This document shows, piece by piece, positions 43,340 to 52,383 of a stretch of DNA of 64,000 nucleotides. This DNA is from Microtetraspora glauca. Lineage in GTDB: Bacteria > Actinomycetota > Actinomycetes > Streptomycetales > Streptomycetaceae. The notes under the pieces were generated by a model. That model saw only the letters and a program-made list of their open reading frames with translations. It had not been told where the DNA came from and made no database searches. Position numbers and translations under genes: made by a program. The stretch covers positions 1 to 64,000 of the forward strand of contig JOFO01000026.1 in the NCBI GenBank assembly GCA_000721275.1, given 5' to 3'. The first letter of the stretch is position 1. Every line of letters starts with the position of its first letter.

Positions 43340-43684
43340 GTGAGCGACACGTACTACGAGTTCGGAACGGCCGCCGACCGCTGGAGCCGCGCGCAGCTGT
43401 TCTTCGACGCGAAGGAGTACCAGACCGCCGTCCGCATCCTGCGCGGCCTCGTCGCCGAGCACCCGGACCAGACGGCCCAGCGGCTGCTGCTCGCCCGCGC
43501 CTACTACCACTCCGCCCAGCTGCGGCTCGCCGAGACCGAGCTGCGGGCGATCCTGGAGCGCGACCCGGTGGAGCACTACGCGCAGCTGATGCTCGGCCGC
43601 ACCCTGGAGCGCCAGGGCCGCGCGGACGAGGCCGCCCCGCACCTGCGGATGGCGGCGGCCATGAGCGGCGAGCTGCCGTCCTGA
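43340..43684 (+). CDS. Small tetratricopeptide-repeat protein
   Basis: A 114-residue protein of about three TPR helix pairs (QTAVRILRGLVAEHPDQTAQ, LAETELRAILERDPVEHYAQ). Divergent from the pirin gene. Starts with GTG after GGGAGAG. Such proteins mediate partner binding, and the partner is unknown. Common in Streptomyces. Confidence 0.85.
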   Translation: MSDTYYEFGTAADRWSRAQLFFDAKEYQTAVRILRGLVAEHPDQTAQRLLLARAYYHSAQLRLAETELRAILERDPVEHYAQLMLGRTLERQGRADEAAPHLRMAAAMSGELPS

Positions 43685-43735
43685 CGCGGATCTGATACCC
43701 CGGCACGGTATGGTCGGGACCCGGAGGAGGTCCTG

Positions 43736-44188
43736 ATGATGCCCACACCCCGGCCGCGCCGCGACGAACGAGCGGGAAGTGCCCTCGCGCACCTCCTGCT
43801 CGTCGTCGTGCTCGCGCTCGGCGTGTTCATGATGCACGCGACGGGGCACCCCGAAGGGACCTCGTCGCACGGGAGCACGGCGGCAGCGAGCGCCGGGACG
43901 CACGCGGCGCACGCGGCGCACGCGCCGTCGGGCGCGGACACCGCCGGCGCCGCCCAGGGCGCCGCCGAGCGGGACGAGGGGCACGCACCCGGGTCCGGGA
44001 TGGACATGACCACGCTCTGTGTGGCCGTCCTCGGCGCCTGGCTGCTCGCCGGTCTCGTCCGGGCCGCCCTCGGCCGCCGCCCCGACTGGCTCGTCCTCAT
44101 CCTTGCGCGGCTCACGCCCGCGCTCGGGCCGCACGCCCCGCCGCGCCGCCCGCCCGACCTCGCCCGGCTGTCCGTCCTGCGGATCTAG
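43736..44188 (+). CDS. His-rich small membrane protein (DUF6153-like)
   Basis: A 150-residue protein with a hydrophobic helix at residues about 15-35, a His/Ala/Gly-rich loop with several HAAH repeats, a second helix near residue 100 and a basic C-terminus. The loop could bind copper or another metal. ATG at 43736 has GGAGGAGG upstream. It is followed by a DUF305 lipoprotein, which suggests metal homeostasis. Family identification is moderate. Confidence 0.65.
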   Translation: MMPTPRPRRDERAGSALAHLLLVVVLALGVFMMHATGHPEGTSSHGSTAAASAGTHAAHAAHAPSGADTAGAAQGAAERDEGHAPGSGMDMTTLCVAVLGAWLLAGLVRAALGRRPDWLVLILARLTPALGPHAPPRRPPDLARLSVLRI

Positions 44189-44286
44189 GCCGTACCCCCG
44201 CCCGCGCGCCGCGGGTCGCTCCGCGATGCCCGCGCGCCACCGGTACGAGCCCCTGAACGCCCCCGTACAGCACACGAGGAATCACC

Positions 44287-44919
44287 ATGCGTACCTTCCG
44301 CACGCGCACCACCCGTACCGTCGGCCTCGCCGGCGCCGTGACGGCCGCCGCCCTCCTCCTGGCCGCCTGCGGCGGCGCCGACGACGACGCCATGAGCGGC
44401 ATGGACCACGGAAGCAGCGCCACCGCGTCCGCGTCCGCGTCCGCCGCGCCCTCGGCCACCGCCTCGGGGACCTTCAACGACGCGGACGTGATGTTCGCGC
44501 AGATGATGATCCCCCACCACGAGCAGGCCCTGGAGATGGCGAAGCTCGCCGACGGACGCGCCGAGGACGACGGCATCAAGAAGATCGTCGCCGCCGTCGA
44601 GAAGGCCCAGGACCCCGAGATCCAGAAGATGAAGGCGTGGCTGAAGGGCTGGGGCAAGCCCGAGTCCGCCGGGGCGGGCCACGCCATGGCCGGGATGATG
44701 TCCGAGCAGGACATGAAGAAGCTCGCCGCGGCCGAGGGCAAGGACTTCGACCGCACCTTCGCCGAGCTGATGATCGCCCACCACGAGGGAGCGGTGGAGA
44801 TGGCGAAGGACGAGGAGAAGAACGGCGCCAACGCCGAGGCGAAGGCCCTCGCCGCCGAGGTCGTCCGCGCCCAGACCGCCGAGATCGCCGAACTGCGGAA
44901 GATCCTCGACCGGCTCTGA
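44287..44919 (+). CDS. DUF305 lipoprotein (copper/ferritin-like fold)
   Basis: A 210-residue protein with lipobox LLAACGG (Cys at about 27), a Ser/Ala spacer and two helical repeats, each with the motif MMIPHHEQALEMA or LMIAHHEGAVEMA. The HH pairs and Met-rich parts are the signature of DUF305 and CopM relatives, which bind copper outside the membrane. Downstream hairpin at 45005-45034. Confidence 0.92.
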   Translation: MRTFRTRTTRTVGLAGAVTAAALLLAACGGADDDAMSGMDHGSSATASASASAAPSATASGTFNDADVMFAQMMIPHHEQALEMAKLADGRAEDDGIKKIVAAVEKAQDPEIQKMKAWLKGWGKPESAGAGHAMAGMMSEQDMKKLAAAEGKDFDRTFAELMIAHHEGAVEMAKDEEKNGANAEAKALAAEVVRAQTAEIAELRKILDRL

Positions 44920-45004
44920 GCCCTCCCCTCGGCGACCTGCTCCGAGCCATCGCCTCGGCAACCGGCTCTGAGCCCTCGCCTCGCCGGCCGGTTCAGGCCG
45001 GCAC

Positions 45005-45034
45005 GGGCCCGCCCCGGCTCCCCGGGGCGGGCCC
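45005..45034 (+). terminator. Terminator-like GC hairpin
   Basis: GGGCCCGCCCCGG (45005-45017) and CCGGGGCGGGCCC (45022-45034) pair perfectly around a 4-base loop. It is between the DUF305 gene and the propeller lipoprotein gene, so it could end or attenuate transcription. Confidence 0.65.
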
Positions 45035-45092
45035 CCGAGGCCCGGAACCCGGCCCTCGCGCCCTCGCTCCCCCCCCGTCACCCGGAAGAACC

Positions 45093-46019
45093 ATGCCCAC
45101 GTTCCGCATGCCCGCTTTTCGCCTGTCCGCTTTCCGCGCGCCCCGGCCCGCTGCCGCCCTCCCCGCCGCGGCCTTCCTCTCCCTCGCCCTGGTCCTCACC
45201 GCCTGCGCCGGACCGGCCGCCGACGCCGACCCGGCAGCCTCCTCCCCCTCCCCCTCCTCTTCCCTCACCCACATCCACGGACTCGGTCTCCACCGGGGCA
45301 CCCTGTACGTCGCCACCCACGAGGGGATCCACTCCCCCGGGCCCGGCGGCGCGCCCGTCCTCGTCGGTGACCGGCGCGACGACTTCATGGGCTTCGCCGT
45401 CGCCCCCGACGGCACCTTCCTCGCCAGCGGCCATCCCGCGCCCGGCAGCGGCGGCCCCGCCGACCTCGGTCTTCTCGCCTCCTCCGACGCCGGCCGCACC
45501 TGGACGGAGCAGTCGCTCGGCGGCGAGGTGGACTTCCACGCGCTCGACGCCCCTCCCGGCGGCCCGGTCTACGGCTACGACAGCACCCACGGACGGCTCC
45601 GGGTCACCCGGGACATGAGGACGTGGGAGGACCGGGCCGCACTGCGGGCGCTCGACATCGCCGTCTCGCCGGCAGCGCCGGACACCGTGCTCGCCACCAC
45701 CGAGTCCGGCGTCGCCCGCAGCACGGACGGCGGCAGGACCTTCGCCCCGGGGGCCGGGCAGGTCCTCGCCTACGTGTCCTGGGGCGCGGCGGACGCGCTC
45801 TACGGCGTGTCCCCGGACGGGGTCCTCTTCCGTTCCGGGGACGGCGGCGTCGCCTGGACCCGCATCGGCACCGTGCCCGGCGGGCGGCCGCAGGCGCTGA
45901 CCGCCGTCGACGGGCGTCGCCTGCTCGTGGCCACGCAGGAGGGGGTGTACGAGTCCGGGGACGCGGGCCGCTCGTTCGTCCGCCGCATGGAGGTGACGTC
46001 CGGCTCCGGCGGCCACTGA
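45093..46019 (+). CDS. BNR-like propeller lipoprotein (sialidase-fold)
   Basis: A 308-residue protein with a long hydrophobic leader and LTACAGP lipobox (Cys near 39). The mature part has repeated S(S/T)DAGRTW-type Asp-box segments (SSDAGRTW, STDGGRTF, SGDGGVAW, SGDAGRSF), giving a beta-propeller of the F510_1955/exo-sialidase-like family. It follows the DUF305 and His-rich genes and could share their role. No catalytic triad of a real sialidase was recognised. Confidence 0.8.
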   Translation: MPTFRMPAFRLSAFRAPRPAAALPAAAFLSLALVLTACAGPAADADPAASSPSPSSSLTHIHGLGLHRGTLYVATHEGIHSPGPGGAPVLVGDRRDDFMGFAVAPDGTFLASGHPAPGSGGPADLGLLASSDAGRTWTEQSLGGEVDFHALDAPPGGPVYGYDSTHGRLRVTRDMRTWEDRAALRALDIAVSPAAPDTVLATTESGVARSTDGGRTFAPGAGQVLAYVSWGAADALYGVSPDGVLFRSGDGGVAWTRIGTVPGGRPQALTAVDGRRLLVATQEGVYESGDAGRSFVRRMEVTSGSGGH

Positions 46020-46056
46020 GCGCGGAACCGTACCTCCCGGCCGTCGGCCCGTCCGG

Positions 46057-47718
46057 TCACCCGGCGGCCGGCACGACCACCTTGCCGCCCACGACGACCG
46101 TCTCCGCGACCGTGCCGGGGATCTCCTCCGGCGGGATCCGCAGGATGTCCCGGGACAGGACCACGAAGTCGGCGAGCTTGCCGACGGTGAGCGAACCCCG
46201 CTCGTGCTCCAGGAAGTTGGCGTACGCCGAACCCCTCGTGTAGCCCTCGACGGCCTCGGTGACGGTGAGGGTCTGGCCCTCCGTCCAGGGCTCTCCGCCG
46301 GCGAGCGGGCGGCGGGTCACGGCGGCGTGGATGCCGACCATGGGGTCCATCTCGGCGACGTTCCAGTCGCTGGAGAGGGCGAGCACCGCGCCGGCGTCCC
46401 GCAGGTCGCGGAGCGGCCAGGCCTTGTGCCAGCGGTCGGGGCCGATGTTCTCGGCCCAGTCCTGGCCGGGTCCGGCGATGTCGGGGGCGGCGTGCCGGGG
46501 CTGCATGCAGGCGACGACGCCGAGTTCGGCGAAGCGCGGGGTGTCGGCGGGGTCGAGGCACTCGACGTGGACGATCTGGTGGCGGGCGTCGCGCGGGCCG
46601 TTGACGGCGCGGGCGTGGGCGACGGCGTCGAGGACGGTCCGGATGCCCCGGTCGCCGGTGGCGTGCACGAAGCACTGGAAGCCGCGCGCGTCCAGGCGGG
46701 CGAGCAGGCCGGCGAACTCCTCGGGCGGGTAGAAGGTCTCGCCCCGGTGGTGGGCGCAGCCCGCGTACGGCTCCAGCAGGGCGGCGGTGCGGGGTTCGAC
46801 GACGTCGTCGATGTACAGCTTCAGCGGGCCGACGCGGAAGCGGTCGTCGGCGTGGGTCCGGGCCGCGTCCGCGAAGGCGTCGAGGTCGGCGTCGGTGGTG
46901 CCGCGCGGGTGGAAGAGGGCGGCGACGATCCGGGAGCGGAGCCGGCCCTCTTCACGCGCGCGTGTGAAGAGGGCGAGGTCGTCGAGGGAGTTCTGGGGTT
47001 CGACGACGGTGGTGATGCCGAAGCGGATGGCGTCGTCCAGGCTCTTGGCGAGGCGGCCGTACTGGCGGTCGGGCGAGGCCCAGGGCACGCCGAGGGCGCG
47101 CAGGGCGCGGTGGCCGTCGCGGGAGAGGCCCTTGACGGCGAAGTCCTTGACGAATCCGGTGGGTTCGCCGGTGGCGGGGTCGGTGACCGCGCGGCCGAAG
47201 GGCAGGTCGGTGTGGTCGCGGTCGACGCCGAGGGCGCGGAGGGCGGCGGTGTTGAGCCAGGCGGTGTGCACGTCGTAGCTGAGGACGAGCGCGGGGGTGT
47301 CGCCGGTGGCGGGGTCGAGGTCGGCGGCGGTGGGCATGCGGCCGCCGGGGATCGCGGAGTAGTCGAACGCCTCGGCCTCGATCCAGGCGGCGTCGGGGTG
47401 GGCGGCGTGCCAGGTCCGCACGCGCGCGTGGATCTCGTCGAGGGTGCGGGCGCCGGCGAGCTGGACGCAGGCGTCGTCGGAGCCGAGCCGGACGTGGTTG
47501 TGGGCGTCGACGAAGCCGGGCAGGACGAGCCGTCCGCCGGCGTCGAGGACCCGGGTGCCGGGTCCGGTCCAGGCCGCCGCGTCGGCGTCGGCGCCGAGCC
47601 AGACGATCCGCCCGTCCCGTACGGCCATCGCCTCCGCCTCGGGCAGGTCGGGGTCGACGGTGTGGACGCGGGCGCCGGTGAGGAGCAGGTCGGCGGGGGC
47701 GGGGGCGGTGCCGTTCAT
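46057..47718 (-). CDS. Amidohydrolase (YtcJ-like) (2)
   Basis: A 553-residue hydrolase with LLLTGARVHTVD, the metal motif VDAHNHV near residue 70, the late SSDWNVAEMDP Asp and FVHATGDRG. Paralogue of 34825-36720 but distinct. 45 bases downstream of the NCS1 permease, hence probably one operon for uptake and hydrolysis of a purine, hydantoin or related compound. Start ATG at 47718. Confidence 0.9.
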   Translation of the reverse strand: MNGTAPAPADLLLTGARVHTVDPDLPEAEAMAVRDGRIVWLGADADAAAWTGPGTRVLDAGGRLVLPGFVDAHNHVRLGSDDACVQLAGARTLDEIHARVRTWHAAHPDAAWIEAEAFDYSAIPGGRMPTAADLDPATGDTPALVLSYDVHTAWLNTAALRALGVDRDHTDLPFGRAVTDPATGEPTGFVKDFAVKGLSRDGHRALRALGVPWASPDRQYGRLAKSLDDAIRFGITTVVEPQNSLDDLALFTRAREEGRLRSRIVAALFHPRGTTDADLDAFADAARTHADDRFRVGPLKLYIDDVVEPRTAALLEPYAGCAHHRGETFYPPEEFAGLLARLDARGFQCFVHATGDRGIRTVLDAVAHARAVNGPRDARHQIVHVECLDPADTPRFAELGVVACMQPRHAAPDIAGPGQDWAENIGPDRWHKAWPLRDLRDAGAVLALSSDWNVAEMDPMVGIHAAVTRRPLAGGEPWTEGQTLTVTEAVEGYTRGSAYANFLEHERGSLTVGKLADFVVLSRDILRIPPEEIPGTVAETVVVGGKVVVPAAG

Positions 47719-47763
47719 GCGGGGTGTGTTCCTTGTCGTACGGGAGGGGGAGGGTGGCGGTGG

Positions 47764-49167
47764 TCAGGCGGCCGGGTGCGGGGTGGCCGTGCGGCGGGCC
47801 AGGAGCACGTACACGAGCGCGGCGATGGGTGCGCCGAGCAGGGTGAGGTCGGCGCCGCCGAGCGGGGCGACGAGGGGGCCGGTCCAGAGCGCGGAGTCGC
47901 AGGTGAGGGCGGCGAAGAGGCCGCCGGCGAGGAGGGCGGCGGCACCGGCCGGGTGCCAGCCGGCGCGGTACCAGTAGGTGCCGCCGGGGCCGGTGCGGTG
48001 CAGGGCGTCGGCGTCGTACCGGCAGCGGCGCAGCACCATGTCGGCGAGGAAGACGCCGCCCCAGGGGGCGAAGACGATGATCAGGAGGGAGAGGAAGGAG
48101 AGGAGGGAGGTGGTGAAGTCGGTGAGGAAGAGGGCGCCGAGGGAGCCGGCGGCGGTGACGGCGGCGCTGACGGCGAGGGCGCGGGCGCGGCTCCAGGGGA
48201 TGCCGAGCACCTGGAGGTTGAGGCCGGAGGAGTAGAGGGTGAGGACGGAGTTGGTGACGGAGCCGCCGAGGACGAGGGCGAGGAAGACGGGCCGGAACCA
48301 GCCGGGCAGCAGGCTCTCGGCACCGGCGACCGCGTCGGTCATGTCCGTCCGCGTGGCGGCGGCGACGCCCGCGACGCCGAGGGCGACGGAGGACAGGAAG
48401 CCGCCGAGGGCGCCGCTGACGGTGACGGCGCGCAGGCTGGTGGTGCGGGGCAGGTAGCGGGTGTAGTCGGCGGGCATCGGGAGGTACGAGAACGGGCCGG
48501 CGAGCATCACGACGAAGGCGAGGCTCCAGCCGGCCGCGCCGGGCCCGCCGGCGGGGGCGGAGGTGTCGGCGCCGGGCACCAGGAGGACGACGAGGACGCC
48601 GAAGCCGGCGGCGAGCACGTACGCCATCCAGCGCTCGGCGAACTGGACGGTGGCGTGCCCCCAGAAGGAGATCGCGAAGGTCAGGGCGAGGGTGACGGTG
48701 AGGGCCAGGGCGCGGGGCGCGGCTCCGCCGGTCCAGCCGAGGGCGGCCAGGAACGCTTCGAGGGCGAGGGTGCCGACCACGGTGTTGACGATGGTGTAGC
48801 CGATGCTGACGACCCAGTTGAGCGCGCCGGCGGGGCGGTTGCCGCGGGGGCCGAAGGCGGCACGGGAGAGCACCAGGGTGGCCGTGCCGGTGCGGACGCC
48901 GCCGAGGCCGGCGGCGCCGATGGCGGCGAAGGACAGGCCGCCGAGCACGACGACGGCGGTGGCCTGCCAGAAGGACAGGCCGAAGGCGACGGCGAGAGCG
49001 CCGTTGATGACGTAGGTGAAGGTGAGGTTCGAGCCGAACCAGACCCAGAAGACGTCCTTGGCGCTGCCGTGGCGCTCCTCGTCGGGGATGGGGTCGATGC
49101 CGTGCGTCTCGACCTGGAAGACCTCGTCCCGGGTGGCGGTCCTCGGCGCCGTCTCGTGTTCGAGCAC
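47764..49167 (-). CDS. NCS1-family nucleobase/hydantoin permease
   Basis: A 467-residue membrane protein with about twelve hydrophobic segments and the N-terminal GIDPIPDEERHGSAKDVFWVWFGSN block, typical of the cytosine/hydantoin/allantoin NCS1 permeases. Start taken as GTG at 49167, with AGGAG eight bases upstream. An upstream frame to 49275 would cross the operator. It is the first gene of the operon with the amidohydrolase and is divergent from a TetR gene. Confidence 0.88.
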   Translation of the reverse strand: MLEHETAPRTATRDEVFQVETHGIDPIPDEERHGSAKDVFWVWFGSNLTFTYVINGALAVAFGLSFWQATAVVVLGGLSFAAIGAAGLGGVRTGTATLVLSRAAFGPRGNRPAGALNWVVSIGYTIVNTVVGTLALEAFLAALGWTGGAAPRALALTVTLALTFAISFWGHATVQFAERWMAYVLAAGFGVLVVLLVPGADTSAPAGGPGAAGWSLAFVVMLAGPFSYLPMPADYTRYLPRTTSLRAVTVSGALGGFLSSVALGVAGVAAATRTDMTDAVAGAESLLPGWFRPVFLALVLGGSVTNSVLTLYSSGLNLQVLGIPWSRARALAVSAAVTAAGSLGALFLTDFTTSLLSFLSLLIIVFAPWGGVFLADMVLRRCRYDADALHRTGPGGTYWYRAGWHPAGAAALLAGGLFAALTCDSALWTGPLVAPLGGADLTLLGAPIAALVYVLLARRTATPHPAA

Positions 49168-49239
49168 CCCTCGCTCCTCTTCTTCTTCGCATGCCTGCCT
49201 CGCGACGGACGCGCGCGTGGACGGTGACCTGAGCGGCAC

Positions 49240-49276
49240 CTTGAATGACGTTCTAAGTTCTTGAATGGCATTCAAG
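49240..49276. promoter_or_regulatory. Palindromic operator pair for the TetR at 49376
   Basis: CTTGAATG-G-CATTCAAG (49260-49276) is a perfect 8-1-8 palindrome, and 20 bases upstream CTTGAATG recurs at 49240-49247 within an imperfect second copy (49240-49257). They lie between the divergent NCS1 and TetR genes. A repressor of both is expected. Confidence 0.75.
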
Positions 49277-49375
49277 ATGGGTGACGGGATCCGGCCACGT
49301 CAAGACCCCGGCGCCGTCCGGTTAAGGTCGGGGGCGTACGAGAACGGGCCGGGCGAGGGAACGGGGCTGGCGACG

Positions 49376-49981
49376 GTGGCAGGGGCGGCACGGCGGCGCG
49401 ACGGGCACGTCACGCAGGAACGGATGCTGGAGGAGGCCATGGCGGCGATCGCCGAGGACGGCCTCGCCTCCCTCACGATGTCGGCGCTGGCCGAACGGCT
49501 CGGCACCAGCGGCGGCCACATCCTGTACTACTTCGGCTCCAAGGACCGGCTGCTGCTCGCCGCGCTGCGCTGGAGCGAGGCCGCGCTCGCGGAGGAGCGC
49601 CGGACCCTGCTGGCCCGCAGGACCGCCGCCGAGCGCAAGCTGGACGACTTCCTCCGGCTGTACCTTCCCCGCGGCCCCCGGGACCCGCGCTGGACGCTGT
49701 GGATCGAACTCTGGGCGAGGACCCCCGGGAACACCGAACTCCGGGACGCCCAGCGGGAACTGGACGCCGACTGGCAGCGCGACCTGGAGTCGCTGCTCGT
49801 GGCCGGCGCGGCCCGGGGCCGGTTCGCGCCGCTCGACGCGCCCGCCCGCGCCTCCGAACTCCTCGCCCTCCTCGACGGATTGAGCACCCGGGTCGTCCTC
49901 GGCCAGGACTCCGGCCCCGACGCGCGCCCGGCCCTGGAGGCCGCCCGCGCCGCGGCGGCGCTCCTCGTCCCGCGGGCGTGA
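49376..49981 (+). CDS. TetR-family regulator
   Basis: A 201-residue TetR protein with the HTH LTMSALAERLGTSGGHILYYFGSKDRLLL. Start GTG at 49376 keeps the operator upstream. Longer frame to 49265 would overlap it. Divergent from the NCS1 permease/amidohydrolase operon, which it probably represses. Ligand likely the permease substrate. Confidence 0.82.
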   Translation: MAGAARRRDGHVTQERMLEEAMAAIAEDGLASLTMSALAERLGTSGGHILYYFGSKDRLLLAALRWSEAALAEERRTLLARRTAAERKLDDFLRLYLPRGPRDPRWTLWIELWARTPGNTELRDAQRELDADWQRDLESLLVAGAARGRFAPLDAPARASELLALLDGLSTRVVLGQDSGPDARPALEAARAAAALLVPRA

Positions 49982-49993
49982 AGCGCCCCCCGG

Positions 49994-50818
49994 TCAGCCT
50001 TCGGCGGGGGTGACCGCCGGCTCGAACGGCCAGGCGGGGGCGTCGGGGTGACGCTCCGTCTGCTCGGCGTACCAGAGCACCTGCTCGGTGTGGAGCGCGG
50101 GCCGCGAGAGCCGCGCCACCGCCGGGTACGCCGCGGCCACCGCCGCCGCCACGCCCAGCGCCGCCCGCGCGTCCGAGGCCGGATCGCCCGGGTGCTCGTG
50201 CGGGACGCCGTACCAGGCCGCGACCGCGGGCAGCGACCGCCCGCCGGGCCGGTAGCGGTCGGCGTGCCGGTCGAGGACCAGCGGGTCGCAGACCGGGGCG
50301 ACGACGCCGTCCGGGAGGCGGTCGGCGAGCGGGGCGAGGCCGTGGCGGAGGAGTTCCGCGTGGAGCGTCGTCAGGACGTACGGGGCGTACCACACGACGA
50401 GCAGTTCACGGCGCGCGAGGTGGCCGGCGACCAGCGCGGCGAGCTCGTCCAGGGCACCGGCGGCCAGGGCGCGGGCGGCCGGTCCGGACCCGGGTTCCAC
50501 GGCCCAGTCCCGCGCCTCGCCGCCGGTCCCCCGGACGGCCGCCGCCGTGATCCGGTCCCGTTCCGGGCGGTTCCCTGTGGCGGCGATGTCCAGGGCGAGC
50601 AGCGTCCGCCGGTGCCAGCCCGGGTGGTCGCCGGCCGGCGGCGGACCGGGCACGGGCGCGTGGGCGCGGTGGAACACCTCCCAGCCCCGGGCGCCGTGCC
50701 GGAGCACACCGCCGCCCGCCGGCACCGGCCCGCCGCAGCGCGCGCACTCCGCGTCGTACGCGTTGGCGCGCTCCTCGGGGCTCACAGGGCCTGCGGGAAT
50801 CGCGGGCTCACCGGTCAC
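49994..50818 (-). CDS. DnaQ-like 3'-5' exonuclease-related protein, DxE changed
   Basis: A 274-residue protein with an N-terminal CARCGG cysteine pair and a segment LALDIAATGNRPERD where a DnaQ-type exonuclease has DxETTG. Here the second acidic residue is Ala. The distal SDARAALGVA region with an Asp is kept. The C-terminus HTEQVLWYAEQTE is similar to the family tail. GTG at 50818 overlaps the upstream stop (GTGA). May be inactive or a relative with a different role. Confidence 0.6.
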   Translation of the reverse strand: MTGEPAIPAGPVSPEERANAYDAECARCGGPVPAGGGVLRHGARGWEVFHRAHAPVPGPPPAGDHPGWHRRTLLALDIAATGNRPERDRITAAAVRGTGGEARDWAVEPGSGPAARALAAGALDELAALVAGHLARRELLVVWYAPYVLTTLHAELLRHGLAPLADRLPDGVVAPVCDPLVLDRHADRYRPGGRSLPAVAAWYGVPHEHPGDPASDARAALGVAAAVAAAYPAVARLSRPALHTEQVLWYAEQTERHPDAPAWPFEPAVTPAEG

Positions 50819-52272
50819 GCGGGGCCGGTGCCGTCCCGGTACGCCTCCAGCAGCCGCAGCCACACCTCGCTGATCGTGGGGTACGAGGGGACGGCGTGCC
50901 ACAGGCGGGAGACGGGGACCTCGGCGGTGACGGCGACGGTGGCGGCGTGGAGGAGTTCGCCGACCGCCGGGCCGACGAAGGTGGCGCCGAGCACGACCTC
51001 GCGTTCGAGGTCCACGACGAGCCGGGCCGCGCCGCTGTAGCCCTGGGCGTAGAGGCCGGCGCCGGCGACCGAGCGCATGTCGACGTCCACGGCGCGGACG
51101 CGGTGCCCCGCGCGTTCGGCCTCGGCGAGGCTGAGGCCGACGGCGGCGGCCTCCGGGTCGCAGAAGACCACCTGCGGGACGGCGGCGTGGTCGGCGGTGG
51201 CCGCGTGCGGGCCCCACGGCGCGGGGTCCTCGGCCCGGTCGCCGCTCGCGCGCGCGGCGATCGCGGCGCCCGCGATCCGCGCCTGGTACTTGCCCTGGTG
51301 GGTCAGGAGCGCGCGGTGGTTGACGTCCCCGACGGCGTAGAGCCAGTCGGTGCCGGTGACGCGGAGGCTGTCGTCGACGTCGAGCCAGGAGCCGGGTTCC
51401 AGGCCGACGGTCTCCAGCCCGATGTCGTCCGTGCGCGGCGCGCGCCCGGTGGCGAAGAGGACCTCGTCGCCCTCGACCGTGTCGCCGCCCTCCAGGACGA
51501 CCGTGACGGGACCGGCGCCGCCGTCGCGGACGACCGCCTCCACGGAGGCTCCGGTGCGCACGTCGGCGCCGCGCGCCCGCAGCGCCTCGGCGACGCGCTC
51601 GCCGACGAACGGCTCCATGCGCGGCAGCAGGCCGTCGCCGCGTACCAGCATGGTCACGTGGGAGCCGAGGGCGTGCCAGGCGGTGGCCATCTCGACGCCG
51701 ACGACGCCGCCGCCGACGACGACCAGGCGCCCCGGGACCCGGTCGGCGCTGGTCGCCTCGCGGCTGGTCCAGGGGCGGGCGCCGGCCAGGCCGGGCAGCG
51801 GGGGCAGGACGGCGCGGCTGCCGGTGCAGACCGCGACGGCGTGCCGGGCGGTCAGGACGTGGTGCTCGCCCTCGGGGCCGTCGACGGCGACCCGGCGGGG
51901 GCCCTGCACGCGCCCGTGACCGCGGTAGACGCGTACACCGATCGAGTCCAGCCAGTCGAGCTGCCCGTCGTCCTTCCAGTGCCCGACGGTCTCGTCCCGG
52001 TGGGCGAAGACGTCGAGGGCGTCCAGCGGCCCGTGGACGGCCTCGCGCAGGCCGGGGACCTTGCGGGCGTCGGAGCGGGCGAGGACCGGGCGGAGCAGCG
52101 CCTTGCTGGGCATGCAGGCCCAGTAGGAGCATTCTCCGCCGAGCAGTTCGGCCTCCACGATCGCGGCGGTGAGGCCGGCGGCGCGCACCCGGTCGACGAC
52201 GTTCTCGCCGACCGGTCCCGCGCCGAGGACCACCACGTCGTACTCGTGCTCGTTCTCCACCGTTCGCGTCAT
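50815..52272 (-). CDS. Pyridine nucleotide-disulfide oxidoreductase (2)
   Basis: A 485-residue flavoprotein with VVVLGAGPVGENVVDRVRAAG, redox disulfide GGECSYWACMPSKALLRP near residue 50, second nucleotide site VVGGGVVGVEMA and C-terminal dimer segment. It is close to the protein at 38741-40165. Start ATG at 52272, divergent from the thioredoxin gene 111 bases away, so the two may form a redox pair. Substrate unknown. Confidence 0.9.
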   Translation of the reverse strand: MTRTVENEHEYDVVVLGAGPVGENVVDRVRAAGLTAAIVEAELLGGECSYWACMPSKALLRPVLARSDARKVPGLREAVHGPLDALDVFAHRDETVGHWKDDGQLDWLDSIGVRVYRGHGRVQGPRRVAVDGPEGEHHVLTARHAVAVCTGSRAVLPPLPGLAGARPWTSREATSADRVPGRLVVVGGGVVGVEMATAWHALGSHVTMLVRGDGLLPRMEPFVGERVAEALRARGADVRTGASVEAVVRDGGAGPVTVVLEGGDTVEGDEVLFATGRAPRTDDIGLETVGLEPGSWLDVDDSLRVTGTDWLYAVGDVNHRALLTHQGKYQARIAGAAIAARASGDRAEDPAPWGPHAATADHAAVPQVVFCDPEAAAVGLSLAEAERAGHRVRAVDVDMRSVAGAGLYAQGYSGAARLVVDLEREVVLGATFVGPAVGELLHAATVAVTAEVPVSRLWHAVPSYPTISEVWLRLLEAYRDGTGPA

Positions 52273-52383
52273 GGGGAACAGTCTGGTGGGTAGGGGCCGG
52301 AATAGCACGGCGCGCTGGTCCGTTGTGCGGTGCGAGTCCCGAGGGGACCGCGAGGACACCACCGGAGACGGAGAGGCGGCAGC

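Noticed and set aside
46204..49227. A 1007-codon open frame on the plus strand opposite the NCS1 and amidohydrolase genes
   Set aside because: Composition is Gly/Ala/Glu repeats without domains, while the minus-strand genes have clear family motifs. It is a GC-rich shadow.
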